Shown: positions 23,283 to 34,718, counted from the stretch's first letter. The stretch is 64,000 nt of DNA from Symbiodinium kawagutii (GCA_009767595.1 VSDK01021893.1:69020-133019), one strand, 5' to 3'. The notes: generated from the letters alone by a model not told the origin. Numbers and translations: made by a program.

Positions 23283-25140
23283 TACATATATATATATATT
23301 AAAATATTATATATATTATAAATATGTATACATATATATATATATATAGGTTGACTACATCCCCATGCTGCCTTGCTAGGTCGACCCCCTTTGCTGCTGG
23401 GTGCAAATCCACGGCGGCTGCAGCTCAGCCCTCCTCCTTTTGCAGCTGGTTGGACGAGGGCAGACCTCATAGCTTTGGAGATGGTGACACCATGCATTCG
23501 CCATCAGAAGATATCATAACTCTATTGACTATGATATCACCGTGTGATATCTCCATCACCGATCGTCATGGACCATTCGATTTTCAGGATCGAATGAATT
23601 GATCCCACCATTTTTCCACTATGAGCTAATTATTCAATGACCATCAGCTGTACCGCATCCATCTCGTGACCGTCAAACCCAGCTGCCCTGGAACCAATCT
23701 CGCGGTGGACCATGTATTTGTACTACACATACACCTGTCTGCGTAGGTACCGTCACGGGCAACCTGTTCTCACTCGCTATCTTCCCAGTGTTGTTTGGTG
23801 TTAATATGTGGATGGGGGTCAAAATCCTGTACCCCTGGTTCCCCGATTATTACCACCTAGTTTTCCCTATTGTGGGTGGTTATTATCCCTCATTATTGGT
23901 TGGTTACTATTGACCCATGGCCATGTCAGTTTGATCATTACTCTGTTGAACACCTAGGATGACCATGGGTTTCCTGTTATCACAGTTTACAGGGTAACGA
24001 TCAATCAACAAACGTGGTTGTTACTTGTCTGCGTGTCTCCATATTTCAAGCGTTGAACAATCACTCCACTCATATAAGGACTGAATTATTGATTTTTGTG
24101 ATGTTCGCACCACCTTGATTGATTGTTTCAGTCCGAAAGGACAATTTCACACAATTTGAGTGTTTGTCAAAAAAGTGAACCCCAAGAATGGATGGTTTGG
24201 GTCCCCACTTCTGAGAAACACCTATATCGTTGCAAAGCATTTTTGGTCAAGGAAGTGTGCTGTCAGGGGGGTTGTATCAAGTACCATTGCTGCTCAATGA
24301 CCATTGACAATCATTAACGCACACAAATCAGTCATGACTCACAACTCACTACTGTCGACGATCATTAACCTTTGTTCATCGCTATTAGCCGCTAATCATT
24401 CTCACTCCTGCACAAATCAACCCTTTTTTTTGGAGATCCCCTGCCAAAACTCCAATTCTCGTGGATATGGTAAATCAATCCATTCCCAAAACCACTCAAA
24501 GTATCCTAAAAATCTAGCCCTATGCTTCCTCTTACCGGCCAATAGTAGGTGACCAGCTGGTTCCTACCAGCTGATGTTACTAGGGTTGGTTACCTTCTAC
24601 TTGCCCATTTATGGTTGCTACCTAAGCTTAAGAGGTGAAATATCTCTTCCTCCTACAGATATCTAAGCAAGAGTTTCTTAAGCTTAGGTTGTTTACCAAC
24701 CTACCCATTACAGTGGCCACTGGAACCCCCATATAACAGTTTGACCATTATTGTTGTTGGTTAATTATCCACTATTATTGACCATTATGATTCCCTGTGT
24801 TCAACCATTAAGAAACCCCATATGTAAAAATAATCTACTATTTACCATGATGATCCCCTCTTAACCAAATATGGCTGTGGGTCAAAACCCCGTACCCCTG
24901 GTTCCCCTACTATTAACCATTGTTTTCCTTTTAAAATGCTTGGTTATTGTACCCCATTAATAGTTGTTAATATTGACCCATAGCCATATAGTTGGCATAT
25001 ACCCCATTAATAGTTGGTTAATGTTGACCCATAGCCATGTCAGTTTCATCATTACTTGAACACCTAGGATGACCATGGGTTTCCTGTTATCAGAGGTTCA
25101 GATATACCGTTTTAACCAGATATAATCCATTATGATCCCC
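22240..25140. other. Mostly non-coding stretch
   Basis: AT-rich with B copies, a partial A copy at about 22598, a long TA-rich tract (23230-23350) and a G-like element. One GC-richer island (23350-23600) is open on plus (PFAAGCKSTAAAAQPSSFCS, then SPSEDIITLLTMISPCD) and partly on minus; it may be an exon but has no clear splice edges. Confidence 0.5.
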
Positions 25141-25267
25141 TCTTAACCAGATATGGCAGTGGGTCAAAACCCCGTACCCCTGGTTCCCCTATCATTAACT
25201 ATTGTTTCCCTTATTATTGTTGGTCATTATCTCCCATTATTGGTTGGTTAACTGCTTGACCCATAGC

Positions 25268-25394
25268 CATGTCATCCCGATTTCCGGCTGTAAGCCGAGA
25301 CCGTTGCAACAACGGTGCGTTCCGCTGCTCTGGGCATCCGAGAAACACACCAGGCGCTGGTACAGCAGCCGAGCGTTCGCACCTCGCCGTGAAA
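25268..25394 (-). CDS. Exon-like island between family B copies
   Basis: A GC-rich island after CAGCCACCAG. On the minus strand it reads RRGANARLLYQRLVCFSDAQ then RCCNGLGLQPEIGM, stopping against a family B element as GACATG|GCTATGGGTCAA (a GC donor if spliced). The plus strand is also open (CNNGAFRCSGHP, GTAAERSHLAVKLVAGHG). Strand preference is only by analogy with the right half. Confidence 0.35.
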
Positions 25395-25677
25395 CTGGTG
25401 GCTGGTCATGGGCAATGCCACGATTGGTTGGTAGAATGGCCTAGAACCAATGGGTAACCGTTACCAGCTGGCTTATGGTGTTATATAGGTTGATGATTCA
25501 TAGTGGTTATAGTTAATAGTTAATAAATGATGGATAAACCATAACTAGTGGTTTACTAGCCAGCTTATGGTGTAAATCAGTGGTTAATTCATAAATGATC
25601 TATAGGCCATGACGAGTGGTTAAGTAGTTGGCCTATTGACCATGGAGCAATGCCAACCAGCCTACAAAGGGGTAGGT

Positions 25678-25803
25678 GTTCACATCCCAACACCTGGACT
25701 GGTCATTTTATGGGATGTGAACAGCTGGGGTACAGGGGGCCCACAAGCATTTACAATTCCGCGCGTGGTCAACAATCCCACTATTGTGACGATAGTGGGA
25801 TTG
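25678..25803. other. Two adjacent 12-bp hairpins
   Basis: GTTCACATCCCA (25678-25689) with TGGGATGTGAAC (25711-25722), then CAATCCCACTAT (25773-25784) with ATAGTGGGATTG (25792-25803). Both are perfect. The first is preceded by a smaller GGTGTT / AACACC pair. Confidence 0.8.
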
Positions 25804-26620
25804 GTTGGCAAACAATGGTTTCACAGTCGGATTTTAATTTCTATCTTTAGTGATGCTAGGGAAATATTCACATCAACCAGTGTTGATGATACTGGAACTT
25901 CTTACAAACCATGATTGTAAGCTTATTTAATCTACCTGACATGCTTGATTTCCATCCCAGTTCGAGCTCCAAATGCACATTGGTACAGGGGGCCATCAAT
26001 CCTGGGATTGTTCATGAACCATTGATTAATCAATGATCAAGCTTCTACTAGCCTGGTCATTAGAGAAAAATCAATGATGAATGGGAGTGATGAAATTGGG
26101 TGCTGGTTAATGGCCCATCAAAAAAAATTGTCTTGATCGAAAACATCATTGATTATTACTTGTTGATGGTTTCAACCCCCCCGAAACATATTAGTCAACC
26201 AACCATTTGTTAGTGATTACTGGGGAAAATAAAAAATGTTTGAAACCACGAACCTGATCAGTAGATGGTTATTGCGACGATTGATCATGGGTGACGATTG
26301 ACCATCGTTGAGGCCTCCCGATGATGATTGATAAACTGAGGTTGAGATGGTATAGAACGGAATGCATCGCTCCTGGTGCTGCGTCAAAAGCGTCTACTTT
26401 TTAGCAGCTGCTGGTCTCCTCGGAAACTAATATAGCAGTGGACAAATCCTCCGTTAGAGAATTTTCCTGCTGGGACGAGCCACATTTCATTCCAATCTTA
26501 GATCACTGATCCAGCCCTGTTAGATATCTATGAGGGGTTGTGCCAGCTTTTTCTGCTTAGAAAGCGCTGGGGCATGGGCCTGAACACTACAAATAGCATC
26601 ACCAACCTACCAACAATGCC

Positions 26621-26810
26621 CTACAAAAAGAATATCCAACCTCAGTGAACCCCTGAACCCGGGAGCCTTACAAAAAGCAGGGTACACTGTTTGGGGCTCA
26701 TGCCCCGAACATGTCTATACATGCGTGCTCAAAAATTCAAAGAGTATCCTTACAAAAAGCAACTACCAACCCAAGATGGGTGGATGTAAGCCTCCATCCT
26801 TACAAAAAGC
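26621..26810. repeat. Four spaced TACAAAAAG words
   Basis: CCTTACAAAAAGC occurs at 26666-26678, 26748-26760 and 26798-26810, and a shorter CTACAAAAAG at 26621. Spacings are uneven (about 82 and 50 bp for the perfect ones). The sequence between is not repeated, so this is not a simple tandem array. Confidence 0.8.
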
Positions 26811-26847
26811 AGGATGCTGCACATTGGTTTTTGTCAGGAAAGGGGTT

Positions 26848-26898
26848 GGAATCTGATTCCTACGGGCCTTGAGGCCCCCCTTTCTGTAGGCAGATTCC
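26848..26898. other. Composite hairpin
   Basis: GGAATCTG (26848-26855) pairs with CAGATTCC (26891-26898), CCTAC with GTAGG, and the centre GGGCCTTGAGGCCC is a perfect palindrome with a 2-bp loop. It lies directly after the TACAAAAAG word cluster. Could form in RNA or single-stranded DNA. Confidence 0.7.
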
Positions 26899-28707
26899 AG
26901 ACGAGGATACTGATCCAATATCCCCCAAGCACAAACCACACAAAGCCAACAGGGCACAGGGCCAATTCAAGGAGCTGCGATCAAGAGATGCTTCATCTTG
27001 CTGTTTTGTTTGACAGCGAAATCAGCGCTGCTTGACACTTGCATCATGTGGGGCACCTATTAGGGTCTCTTCACAAGTATCCAAGTCGATGGATTTTGCC
27101 TTGTTGAAGCATGGATTCCCCAAAATAGAATGGCCAGCATATGGCTATGGGTCAATATTACCCAACCAATAATGGGGGGATAATAACCAACCACAATAGG
27201 GGGAAACTAGCTGGTAATAATCGGGGAACCAGGGGTACAGGGTTTTGACCCACAACCATATCAGAAAAGGAAATGATAAACCTATTGCTAAAGCCCCATG
27301 TCTTTTTCACCTAGGAAAAACGAAGAATGGAACCTGAGCATAGCTCAAGAGGTCTGTTTTCTGCGCTTTCTATGGCCACCTTTGTTTTTTTCCACCGAAA
27401 CTGGCAAAATCCACTCCCCTAAGGCTATCAAACGGTGGACCCCCTTGAAAGATCATGAAGCCATAACCATCATCGCCCGCTGAAATCGACCATTCTTGGA
27501 AATCGCATGCGTTAGCCAGCACGAACCATGGCGAATGCCAGAGTCATACTGCATATACCTCATGAAAGAATCATCAACCATCAACAAACATCAATTATCC
27601 TCAACCCTCATCTTAACCATCATCAATTATATCTATATAATCATCATCAACCATCATCATCAATCATCAACCATCATCATCAATCATCAACCATCATCAA
27701 CCATCACCAACCAGCCATTCATCATCCATATTTCAAAGATGATCAACTCACCATAATCATTAACCATTGATTAGTTACAACCATAACTAACCATCACCAA
27801 CCATCAGCCACCTTCGAAGGGCAGTCAGCCGATGAAAAAATCACCACACTTCCCAGCTCGCCCTGGGCCAACGGACAGGGTTTGAGCCTTGGCAGCACCA
27901 GGACACACCGACGACACCTTTGACCCTGGTTTCTCTCTGGTGATCTAACAGGTCGCTGGCTGGAAATAAATGGCTATGGGTCAAGCACTTAACCAACCAA
28001 CGTTCATGGGGGATTTCCACCAACAATCATAAGGGAAACAGTGGTTAATAGAGGGGGAACCAGGGGTACGGAGTTTTGACCCACTGCCAAATGACAAAAA
28101 TGGTGGTTTATGAGGGTTAGTGATGGTGAATGATGGTTGATGATGGTCAGCCTCTGGTGATCTGGCTGGAAAATCCATGAATTAATGTAATGGTTTCCCA
28201 GGGTGTTTCTAGACATTTTGGTGATTGTCCATGAAAATCCACCAATAAACTCGGTGGTTTCCCGTCGCAGGTTTTTCGATGAAATTCCTGGCAATTTGCC
28301 ATTGTCATGCTAGATCACTGGAGCATAATAAGCATTCGCAGTTACAGAGCAGCTAAAAAAGTGACAATTAAAAGCCTTTAAAATCCCTTACTATTACCCA
28401 ATAATCCCCCTGTAGCATCATTAAGAGCCCCTTATAAACATTCGCAAGCGCCAGGATCCCTCCATCTCAAGCCTGCAATGCTTCGCTTTCTGACTGACTG
28501 GGGGTGCATCCAAGGACCATCGAGGACCCAGTAACTCGTCACAGATATCCCCGAACTTTCAACCGTCAAGCGCGAACAAATCGACCATCAAGCAACCATC
28601 GCTCCGTGGATCCCATGGTCGAACCTGTGAGTATCATACCAGCACCGGATCACAAAACGCTGCAGTTACTCTCGTTCGTATTCTTATCAACAGCTGGCTA
28701 ATATTAT

Positions 28708-28826
28708 ATGGCTGTGGGTCAAAACCCCGTACCCCTGGTTCCCCCTCATTAACCATTAGTTTGCCTTATTATTGTTGGTTATTAACCCCATTATTGGTTG
28801 GTTAATATTGACCCATTGCCATATCT
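28708..28826. mobile_element. Family B inverted-repeat element (type copy)
   Basis: Ends are ATGGCTGTGGGTCAA and TTGACCCATTGCCAT, with conserved CCCGTACCCCTGGTTCCCC next to the left end and TATTGGTTGGTTAAT near the right. Other copies, both orientations: 10684-10884, 19203-19300, 20753-20872, 23810-23930, 24870-24992, 25150-25272, 27139-27268, 27970-28092, 32274-32468, 38084-38213, 38374-38502, 43987-44096, 45845-45957, 45958-46114, 50842-50965 and 57197-57324; a degenerate copy lies at 203-300. Read as an intron it would start GC(T/A)(G/A)TGGGTC and end CCCATAG. Outer ATAT/TATA context makes the target duplication ambiguous. Confidence 0.8.
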
Positions 28827-29568
28827 GTGGTAAGAGTAGAGCTGTGACCAACTCATGGCACTGACCACAAAAGGCCTCAGTGATATACTGAGTTCGTTGG
28901 CGATGAGGATACAACACGAGTCAACATGAAGCAGGGAAGCATGGTTTGGTGTGGGTCATCATGGGCATAGAAACCTCACAGAAATCCATCCAGCGGTCAA
29001 TAGTTAATGAACTGGTGGATACAAATGGATAGTGGCCAACAAGACTGGTTGCTAATCGCTTTTGGTGGGATATCCAGATCATCCAGCTGTTTATAACTTC
29101 AATCTTGAACCCGTTCAATCTGGTGGTTTACTGCAACAAATATTGGTCGTTGACTAATGTCGATCTCTCAAATTCTGCGGTAAATATACCCAAGAGCCAC
29201 CTACCATTCTCTGCACTTTAATTGTGATTGCATCCCTCTGGTAGAATTGTAGCTAGTTCTTCCTTTTTGAATATCAACACTTACATAATCTCATGGATAT
29301 ACCAAACGGCTCCAGATCGCTCACTCCTATGTTCACCCGCCAGAAGATCAACCCACATCGGTTCTGTCTCAACCCCTGAAGACATAAAGCTTTGTTGTGA
29401 TAATATACTTCGGACCTCGACCCAGGGTAGGCTGAGCAGTGGAAAAAGATAAAGTTTGGTTGTGAGATCCTTAGTAGTGCAATAAATAGGGACCAACTTG
29501 AGGTTGAGTGCACATCAATTCTCATTGTATTGTAATAAAGATTCTTTATCCTCCGTCTCTGTCGTTTT

Positions 29569-29782
29569 TTATGGGGCACCCCTGATACAGCAGCAGGCAG
29601 GGGCAGATGAAAAATGCCCCGGTGGGTGATACGCAGTGGTTCTAGGGCCCAGGACGAGGTGGTCTGGAAAATCTTCATCATGTCCAGTGGGAAAAAGCCC
29701 GGCCTGCACGGCAGCGACCCAGCGATGCAGCTGCCGGATATGGGTCACGAGCTCATCTAGCGGCTTCGGTGGTGGTGTCCCC
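29569..29782 (-). CDS. Exon-like island ending in a stop, possible 3' end
   Basis: After TATCCCAAG|G. It encodes TPPPKP, LDELVTHIRQLHRWVAAVQA, GLFPTGHDEDFPDHL and ends CCCIRGAP then TAA (29571-29569). The frame is GC-rich with no competing long frame. If the TAA is used, this would be the last exon of the minus-strand gene. An alternative donor (GTGCCC) sits just before the stop. AT-rich sequence with AATAAAG-like words follows on this strand, but no clear polyadenylation signal can be claimed. Confidence 0.52.
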
Positions 29783-30023
29783 CTTGGGATATCCAAAGAT
29801 ACCAGGTGTCACCAACAACGACCAGCACCAAAATGAACACAGTTTCTGCCACCAGTAATGATGGAACCCTAGGTTTAAAACTCATGGAACTTGTTGAACT
29901 GGAAGCCCTGTGGATTATAATGGCCCAGTAAGTTGTAGGTAAGCCAGGTTGTAATCGCTGATAGCTATACCACCTGACCTGGATATTTTGCCCCTGGTGA
30001 ATTCCGAGTGGAGTTGTTGGCAA
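29757..30023 (-). CDS. 88-codon open frame with hydrophobic stretch
   Basis: A minus frame reading HQGQNIQVRWYSYQ, SMSFKPRVPSLLVAE and a hydrophobic TVFILVLVVVGDTWYLWIS. It overlaps the 5' part of the island at 29569-29782 in another frame. A further island at about 30390-30320 (STALLQVGMQLMKTYPDIEI) lies upstream. Either could be part of the minus-strand gene. Splice edges not resolved. Confidence 0.28.
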   Translation of the reverse strand: MPTTPLGIHQGQNIQVRWYSYQRLQPGLPTTYWAIIIHRASSSTSSMSFKPRVPSLLVAETVFILVLVVVGDTWYLWISQGGHHHRSR

Positions 30024-30539
30024 GTAGCATTTGTAGCCAACGAATGCTTGCCGAACATATCATCACCGCTACCTTGTCGTACAGATCCAGCTCTTCCTGT
30101 TGGCTGATTTCCCAAATCACCAAATCTGAACCAGTGAAAAAGCAGTTTCCTCACGACCGTATTTCATGCTGTGCACAAGTGTTCAAAATCGGGTACGGTG
30201 AGAATGTCAGTTCTTGCATCCATGACAGGGCGGCCAACCCAACCAACCGCACCAGGGCAGCCAGGGGTATCCATTCGTTAAGCTATGATCGCCCGCCAGC
30301 AGCACCGCCTGATTTCGATGTCCGGATAGGTCTTCATCAGCTGCATTCCAACCTGGAGGAGCGCAGTGGATTCCGCATGACTTCACCATCAACATTTGGA
30401 ACCTTCAATACTGTTGTCACCTACAATCATAAGCATAACTGAGGAGTTGTTGGTGATCCACCTCTAAAATGGTGACATCAACTCCCCAAGAGCTGGGCTC
30501 AACAGCTGGGTTTCACCATGGATTTCTGGGAGGACCAAC

Positions 30540-30704
30540 CTGGAGGTTGCCAATGACAGGGGCGCCCCTGGATGAAGCTGTGCTGATGACTAAGGCGGCC
30601 AACGACCCGCCCGTTTTCGTGGGAACGAGCCTTGGAAAGCCATAAATTTCGACCGGGGAACGGCCAGGGAGATCGTGCGTTTCCGTTACTTGGAGGGGCG
30701 ATGT
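30540..30704 (-). CDS. Exon-like island, 55 codons
   Basis: A 165-nt phase 0-0 reading after TCATCAAAG and before CTCCAG|GTTGGT. It encodes TSPLQVTETHDLP, GRSPVEIYGFPRLVPTKTGG, then SLAALVISTASSRGAPVIGN. The donor CAG|GT is good. Two other minus frames are partly open, but this frame has the best composition. A family D element (30764-30858) lies 60 bp upstream on this strand, that is, within the preceding intron. Confidence 0.55.
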
Positions 30705-31190
30705 CTTTGATGAACATATCTTTTAGATGATGAATGGAGTTTTACGAGGTTGCAACAGTTATCCTGGTTGGTGGTTTGCTATTAAAAAAATATTAGTCAA
30801 CCAACCATTTATTAATAACTACTAGGGAAAATGAAAAATGTTTGAAACCACCAACCAGTAATAGATTGCAACAGTTATCTTTATTTGTTCAATGGGCTTT
30901 AGACCATTGGTAACAATTCCTGGGTGTTGTCCCTTTCATGGGAGACCACTATGCACCCAGAGAAGTCTTGGCACCGTAGCAGCCTGAGACAATAGCATCA
31001 TCAAGCCGTTTCAACAAGATTACAGAGTTCTGCAGGTAGAGGGCTTTATATGAAAAAGAGGTACCCCTAAATCCCTAAATCAACCTTTAGTAGACATGTA
31101 TAGTAGCAAACCAACCAGTTTGGTGGATACCCTATGGCTTGAGAACCCCTCATCCGTGGTGGCATTAAAACAAATTATGGGACTGCGAAC

Positions 31191-31368
31191 CTATGTTTGT
31201 CTTGATGCCCCACTCTTCACCAGCTGTGTCTAACAGCCGGATCTCCCAACTGTTCACCACGATACACCCACGACGTCGCGCCGTGTGCACCTCCTCTCCC
31301 GAAAGACCCTCTGGCAGCAGGGCGGCGTTGATCCACCACACGCTGTCGTCACCTCCCGGAAGTGCCAT
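31191..31368 (-). CDS. Exon-like island, globular segment
   Basis: An ATG at 31368 begins ALPGGDD, SVWWINAALLPEGLSGEEV, then RRRGCIVVNSWEIRLLDTAG and ends EEWGIKTNI before AACATAG|GTTCGC. The frame is open upstream to about 31405, so the ATG may be internal. Codons are GC-ending and the plus strand is clearly the shadow (Ser/Pro/Arg-rich). The mix of hydrophobic and charged residues suggests a folded domain, but I recognise no family; LLDTAGEEW only superficially resembles the G3 motif of small GTPases (DTAGQE), and no G1 motif precedes it. Confidence 0.6.
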
Positions 31369-31430
31369 GGCGAATGAGCAGAGTTCATGATGGCCAATGA
31401 GAGTTTAAGATGGTGAATGATACGTACTTA

Positions 31431-31587
31431 ATGATTGTTAATGATTGTTAATGATTATTAATGATTGTTAATGATGATGAATGATAGTTGATGTTGATTA
31501 ATGATGATGGTGAATGATGGTTGAGAATGGTTGAGAATGGTTGAGGATGGTTGAGGATGGTTGAGGATGGTTGAGGATGGTTGAGAA
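31431..31587. repeat. TTAATGATTG and GGTTGAGGAT minisatellites
   Basis: First TTAATGATTG-like units (31431-31475), then about seven GGTTGAG(A/G)AT 10-mers (31519-31587). Related TTGATGATGG words continue to about 31850 and recur at 6730-6770, 27550-27720 (inverted), 47936-47970, 52800-53000, 56460-56590 and 57690-57880. Confidence 0.9.
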
Positions 31588-32467
31588 GCTGAGAATGGTT
31601 ACTTGCCCAGTGATTGGTTGAATGAACATAGTTGATGATGGGTAAATGGCTGAGAATGGTTGAGAGTGGTTAGGTTAGTGAATTGCCTGGTTAATTGATG
31701 TCGTTGAAAATGCTTGGTTGACAATGATTGTTACTCAGGATGGTTGACAATGCTTGACAAGGGCTGATGATGGATAAGGATAGGTAGTGATGGCTAATGA
31801 TGCTCAATGATGGTTGATGCTGGTTTATGATGGTTGATGATAGTCAGTCATAGCTTCTCAGAGTTACTGGTGACTGGGAATGCTCAACAAGGATCAATCC
31901 GTTAGAAATTGCGGATGGTTGAGCTCCGCAATCTCTGGGGTGGACACAGTTAACCATTATGTACTCAAAAATGGTTGATTAGCATTTGCTGGATGGTAAA
32001 TGGTTGATGATCAACTAATGGTTGACTCACCTTAGTTGATCATCAACCTTAGCATTAGTTGATCAACTAAGGTGAATCAATAATTGCTTAGTTGCTTGGT
32101 TTCCAATGGTTGATGATAGCTAATCACGGTAAACGACCATCAACTAAGCACCATCAACTATCATCAACCCTCAGTCACCACTACCTGACCATCCTTTACC
32201 GTCATTGACTATCTAACGAGCATTTGGCCAACAATGATAAGCGTTTGCTCAGAAAACGGATCCCCCTTCATGCCATGGCAGTGGGTCAAAACCCCGTACC
32301 CCTGGTTCCCCCATCATTTACCATTGTTTTCCCTATAGTTGGCTGGGTAATAACCACCATTATTGGTTGGTTAAGATTGACCCCCATCATTTACCATTGT
32401 TTTCCCACTATTATGGTTGGTGATTATCCCCCATTGGTTGGTTGGTTAACTGCTTGACCCAGCTCGC

Positions 32468-32589
32468 CCCATCTCTGGAAGCAACCAACAACGGTGGCGT
32501 TTCTTCGGCGCCCAACAGGTGGAGGAATAGGGAGCCGCCCAGTGGCGTTCCCCCAGCAGAGCTACAGTGCCATAGCTATTCAACATGAG
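32468..32589 (-). CDS. Exon-like island, basic Cys/Trp segment
   Basis: After ACCGTAG. It opens Leu-Met-Leu, then NSYGTVALLGERHWAAPYSS and CWAPKKRHRCWLLPEMG, one of the cleanest readings in the window. Its 3' edge runs into a family B element: ATGGG|GCGAGCTGGGTCAAG, which would be a GC donor contributed by the element terminus. The plus strand gives a weaker low-complexity reading (QQSYS, then MSYG beyond the introner). Confidence 0.52.
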
Positions 32590-32723
32590 CTACGGTACAT
32601 TTGGTGGTTTCTCAAAATGGGGGTACCCCAAAAAATGGCTGGTTATTACTGTAAATGACTACTAATGGATGATTTGGGGGTACCCCTATTTTGAGTATTT
32701 TGAGAAACACCCACACGAGCTAC
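32590..32723 (-). mobile_element. Family A introner forming a 134-bp intron
   Basis: The element proper (32603-32711) has ends GGTGGTTTCTCAAAAT and ATTTTGAGAAACACC, with an extra repeat of TATTTTGAG near the right end. It sits between near-identical copies of GAGCTACGGTA (32587-32597 and 32717-32727), like a long target duplication. On the minus strand each copy reads TACCGTAGCTC: the first supplies GT and the second supplies AG, so one duplicated motif could provide both splice sites. Confidence 0.5.
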
Positions 32724-32753
32724 GGTATGGCTGGCATGAATCCGTACATTTTG
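32724..32753 (-). CDS. 30-nt micro-exon beside a family A introner
   Basis: The minus strand has a textbook acceptor TTTCTTTTCTTGCTGTAG, then 10 codons (QNVRIHASHT), then GTAGCTCGTG. The 134-bp interval 32590-32723 that follows contains a complete family A element and ends ACCGTAG. Removing it joins phase 0 to the next island. The short length lowers confidence, but the acceptor is the best pyrimidine tract I saw in the window. Confidence 0.4.
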
Positions 32754-33338
32754 CTACAGCAAGAAAAGAAAGTATGTGCCAAGCGCCATGAACCAAGACA
32801 AATAAGAGCAAAGCCAACAATCAAGGGTAATGCACTTGTTGACTACTACCATGTTCAACCACTACTTTCCGTCGTTTTCAGCATCACTCTCTGTTAAATT
32901 GGCTGCTGCTTCGGGATGTTGCTTGGAAAATCAAGCTTGAAATTGCAGTTTCTCAAAACAAAGGACCCCAAAGCCATGGTTGGTTAATTACCTATATGGT
33001 AATAAATGGTAATGAACCGACCATAGCTATTACCCCAAATCAATGCTTAATGGCTGGTTGGTGGTTACAACCCCTTTGAAACATATTCGTCAACCAACCA
33101 GTTGTTACATAACAATTACTAGGCCAAACAAAAATCACGTTGAAAACCACCAACCAGTAGTTGATCGCTCACTATGGTCAATCATTATCCCTTATTAACC
33201 ATTATTAATGGTTATCGGTTATAACCCCCTATAAAACCAACAACCAAATGATAACTATTATTAACCCCTATTATCAACCATTATCTATGATCCACCAACC
33301 AGTTCTCGAGAAACGATGATGATAACGGGTCCCCAAAC

Positions 33339-33471
33339 TGCCTTGAAAAACCACCCGTCGATGGCTGCAACCAATCGTTTTGAGTCACAGCACCGACTCC
33401 GACCCACCTGGTGCTGCTTGCTGCAAGCGAACGCCTGCACCGGCACCGGCCCATGCCGGCGGCGTATATCA
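33339..33471 (-). CDS. Exon-like island
   Basis: After TTGTTGCACCAG and before GTTTGG. Two minus frames are open: one in phase 1 (VIYAAGMGRCRCRRSLAASS, then VTQNDWLQPSTGGF) and another reading RRHGPVPVQAFACSKQHQVG, then LVAAIDGWFFKAVWGPV. Both are protein-like; the second has the better residue mix. A B-like or D-like repeat-rich intron follows on each side. Confidence 0.38.
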
Positions 33472-34626
33472 CTGGTGCAACAATGGTTGGAGGTGAATAA
33501 ATGGAACTAAATGGTAAGAAATAGGTAATAAATGGTTATAGCTGAATCACCAATAGAAATCACCAGCCAAAAATGGTAACGATGATGAGTCACCAGCTGT
33601 TTAGCGCCAAAAAGGGCAGGTTTTTTCAGGGTGAATCAACTAGTTTGACTGGCAATTCGCCAGGGACAAGCAATTCAATGGTCAATCAGTCATGAATCAA
33701 AAAGTGTTTGGCAATTATTGGTTAAATAAGTGGCTATTTAATTGGTGGTTATTGGCTAATAATGATTCTTGCGAACTTTGAATTTGTGGTTGCTAACTTT
33801 GAACCACGCTAGCCCGAAACTTACCCGGTTCAGTATAGATTGCATCATCCATCATACCCAATATCTTCGAAACCACCAGGTATGTACTTAGCCAAATTGG
33901 CCTGGCTTGATGAGCAATAACTCTCACCAAGCATTCTGATTTGCTCCTCTATCATCAACCCTCCAAATTCCCAAACGCTGAAATACTTGAAACTACCAAC
34001 CAAAAATTTCATCATCAGTTAGTAGCATTTTTGCGAACCATTACGAACCACTTTTAAGCATCCTTTACCATAATCAACTATTATCATATCATCCATGAGC
34101 AAATGCTAATTCAATCACAATCACTCATTCTTGCTAACCACCATTAACCTGTGAACTCGTCAATGTTCAATTCATATAAAATTCATCACCAGCACCAACG
34201 ATTATTATATAACCAGTGTCAACCATTGCTATAACCGCCACACAATCTTACTATATAATTAGATAGCATAAATACACCAATAAACACGATCATTCGCCAT
34301 CATTGATACAACATACCCTGTGGTGATCTAACATAGCAATGGAAAATCCACCAATGATTGGTTTCTGAGGATTGCTCAGAGTGTACATGGTGGTTTCTCA
34401 AAATAGGGGAGCACGCACTTATCATCCAGTTTGTTAAGCATTTATAGCAATAAACCCACCATAGCCTTGGGGTACCCCTTTGGCTTGAGAAACAACCATT
34501 TCTTAACAATCATTTTTGTTGGTCATCCCCTATCATCAACCATTACAACCCCCTATGAAAAACGATTGAGAATCCATCATATGAGCAGCGGAATAAATTA
34601 CTTGTTTGGGTGACCATCATTTGGGG

Positions 34627-34718
34627 AGGACTCGCTTTTCAGTAGGACCTACTCGCTTTTGCGGGGTTTGTGTTTGAGCAAAATGGACTCGCTTTTCAGT
34701 CAGACCTACTCGCTTTTG
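34627..34718. repeat. Two spaced 34-bp direct repeats (ACTCGCTTTT)
   Basis: GGACTCGCTTTTCAGT(A/C) continuing to ACCTACTCGCTTTTG occurs at 34627-34660 and 34685-34718. Each unit itself holds two ACTCGCTTTT words, so there are four in 92 bp. They are not part of families A-H. Confidence 0.88.

Larger units (their letters stand above)
25410..29560. other. Mostly non-coding stretch
   Basis: Includes the paired hairpins, the TACAAAAAG cluster, family B and D copies, a CATCAAC/CATCATCAA simple-repeat block (27555-27720), a C element at 28152 and a B copy at 28708. Several short open frames occur (26763-26957 minus, 28504-28701 plus) but none is supported as an exon. Confidence 0.55.

Noticed and set aside
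27496..27770. Plus frames rich in Ile/His/Asn/Ser
   Set aside because: Translation of CATCATCAAC simple repeats.
30207..30442. Plus frame of 144 codons (30008-30442)
   Set aside because: Composition is shadow-like (Ser/Arg/Pro-rich) over minus-strand islands, and it has no splice-compatible partners on plus.
31191..31368. Small GTPase domain suggested by LLDTAGEEW
   Set aside because: Only the DTAG-like word matches; no P-loop GxxxxGK(S/T) or NKxD motif is present in this or neighbouring islands.
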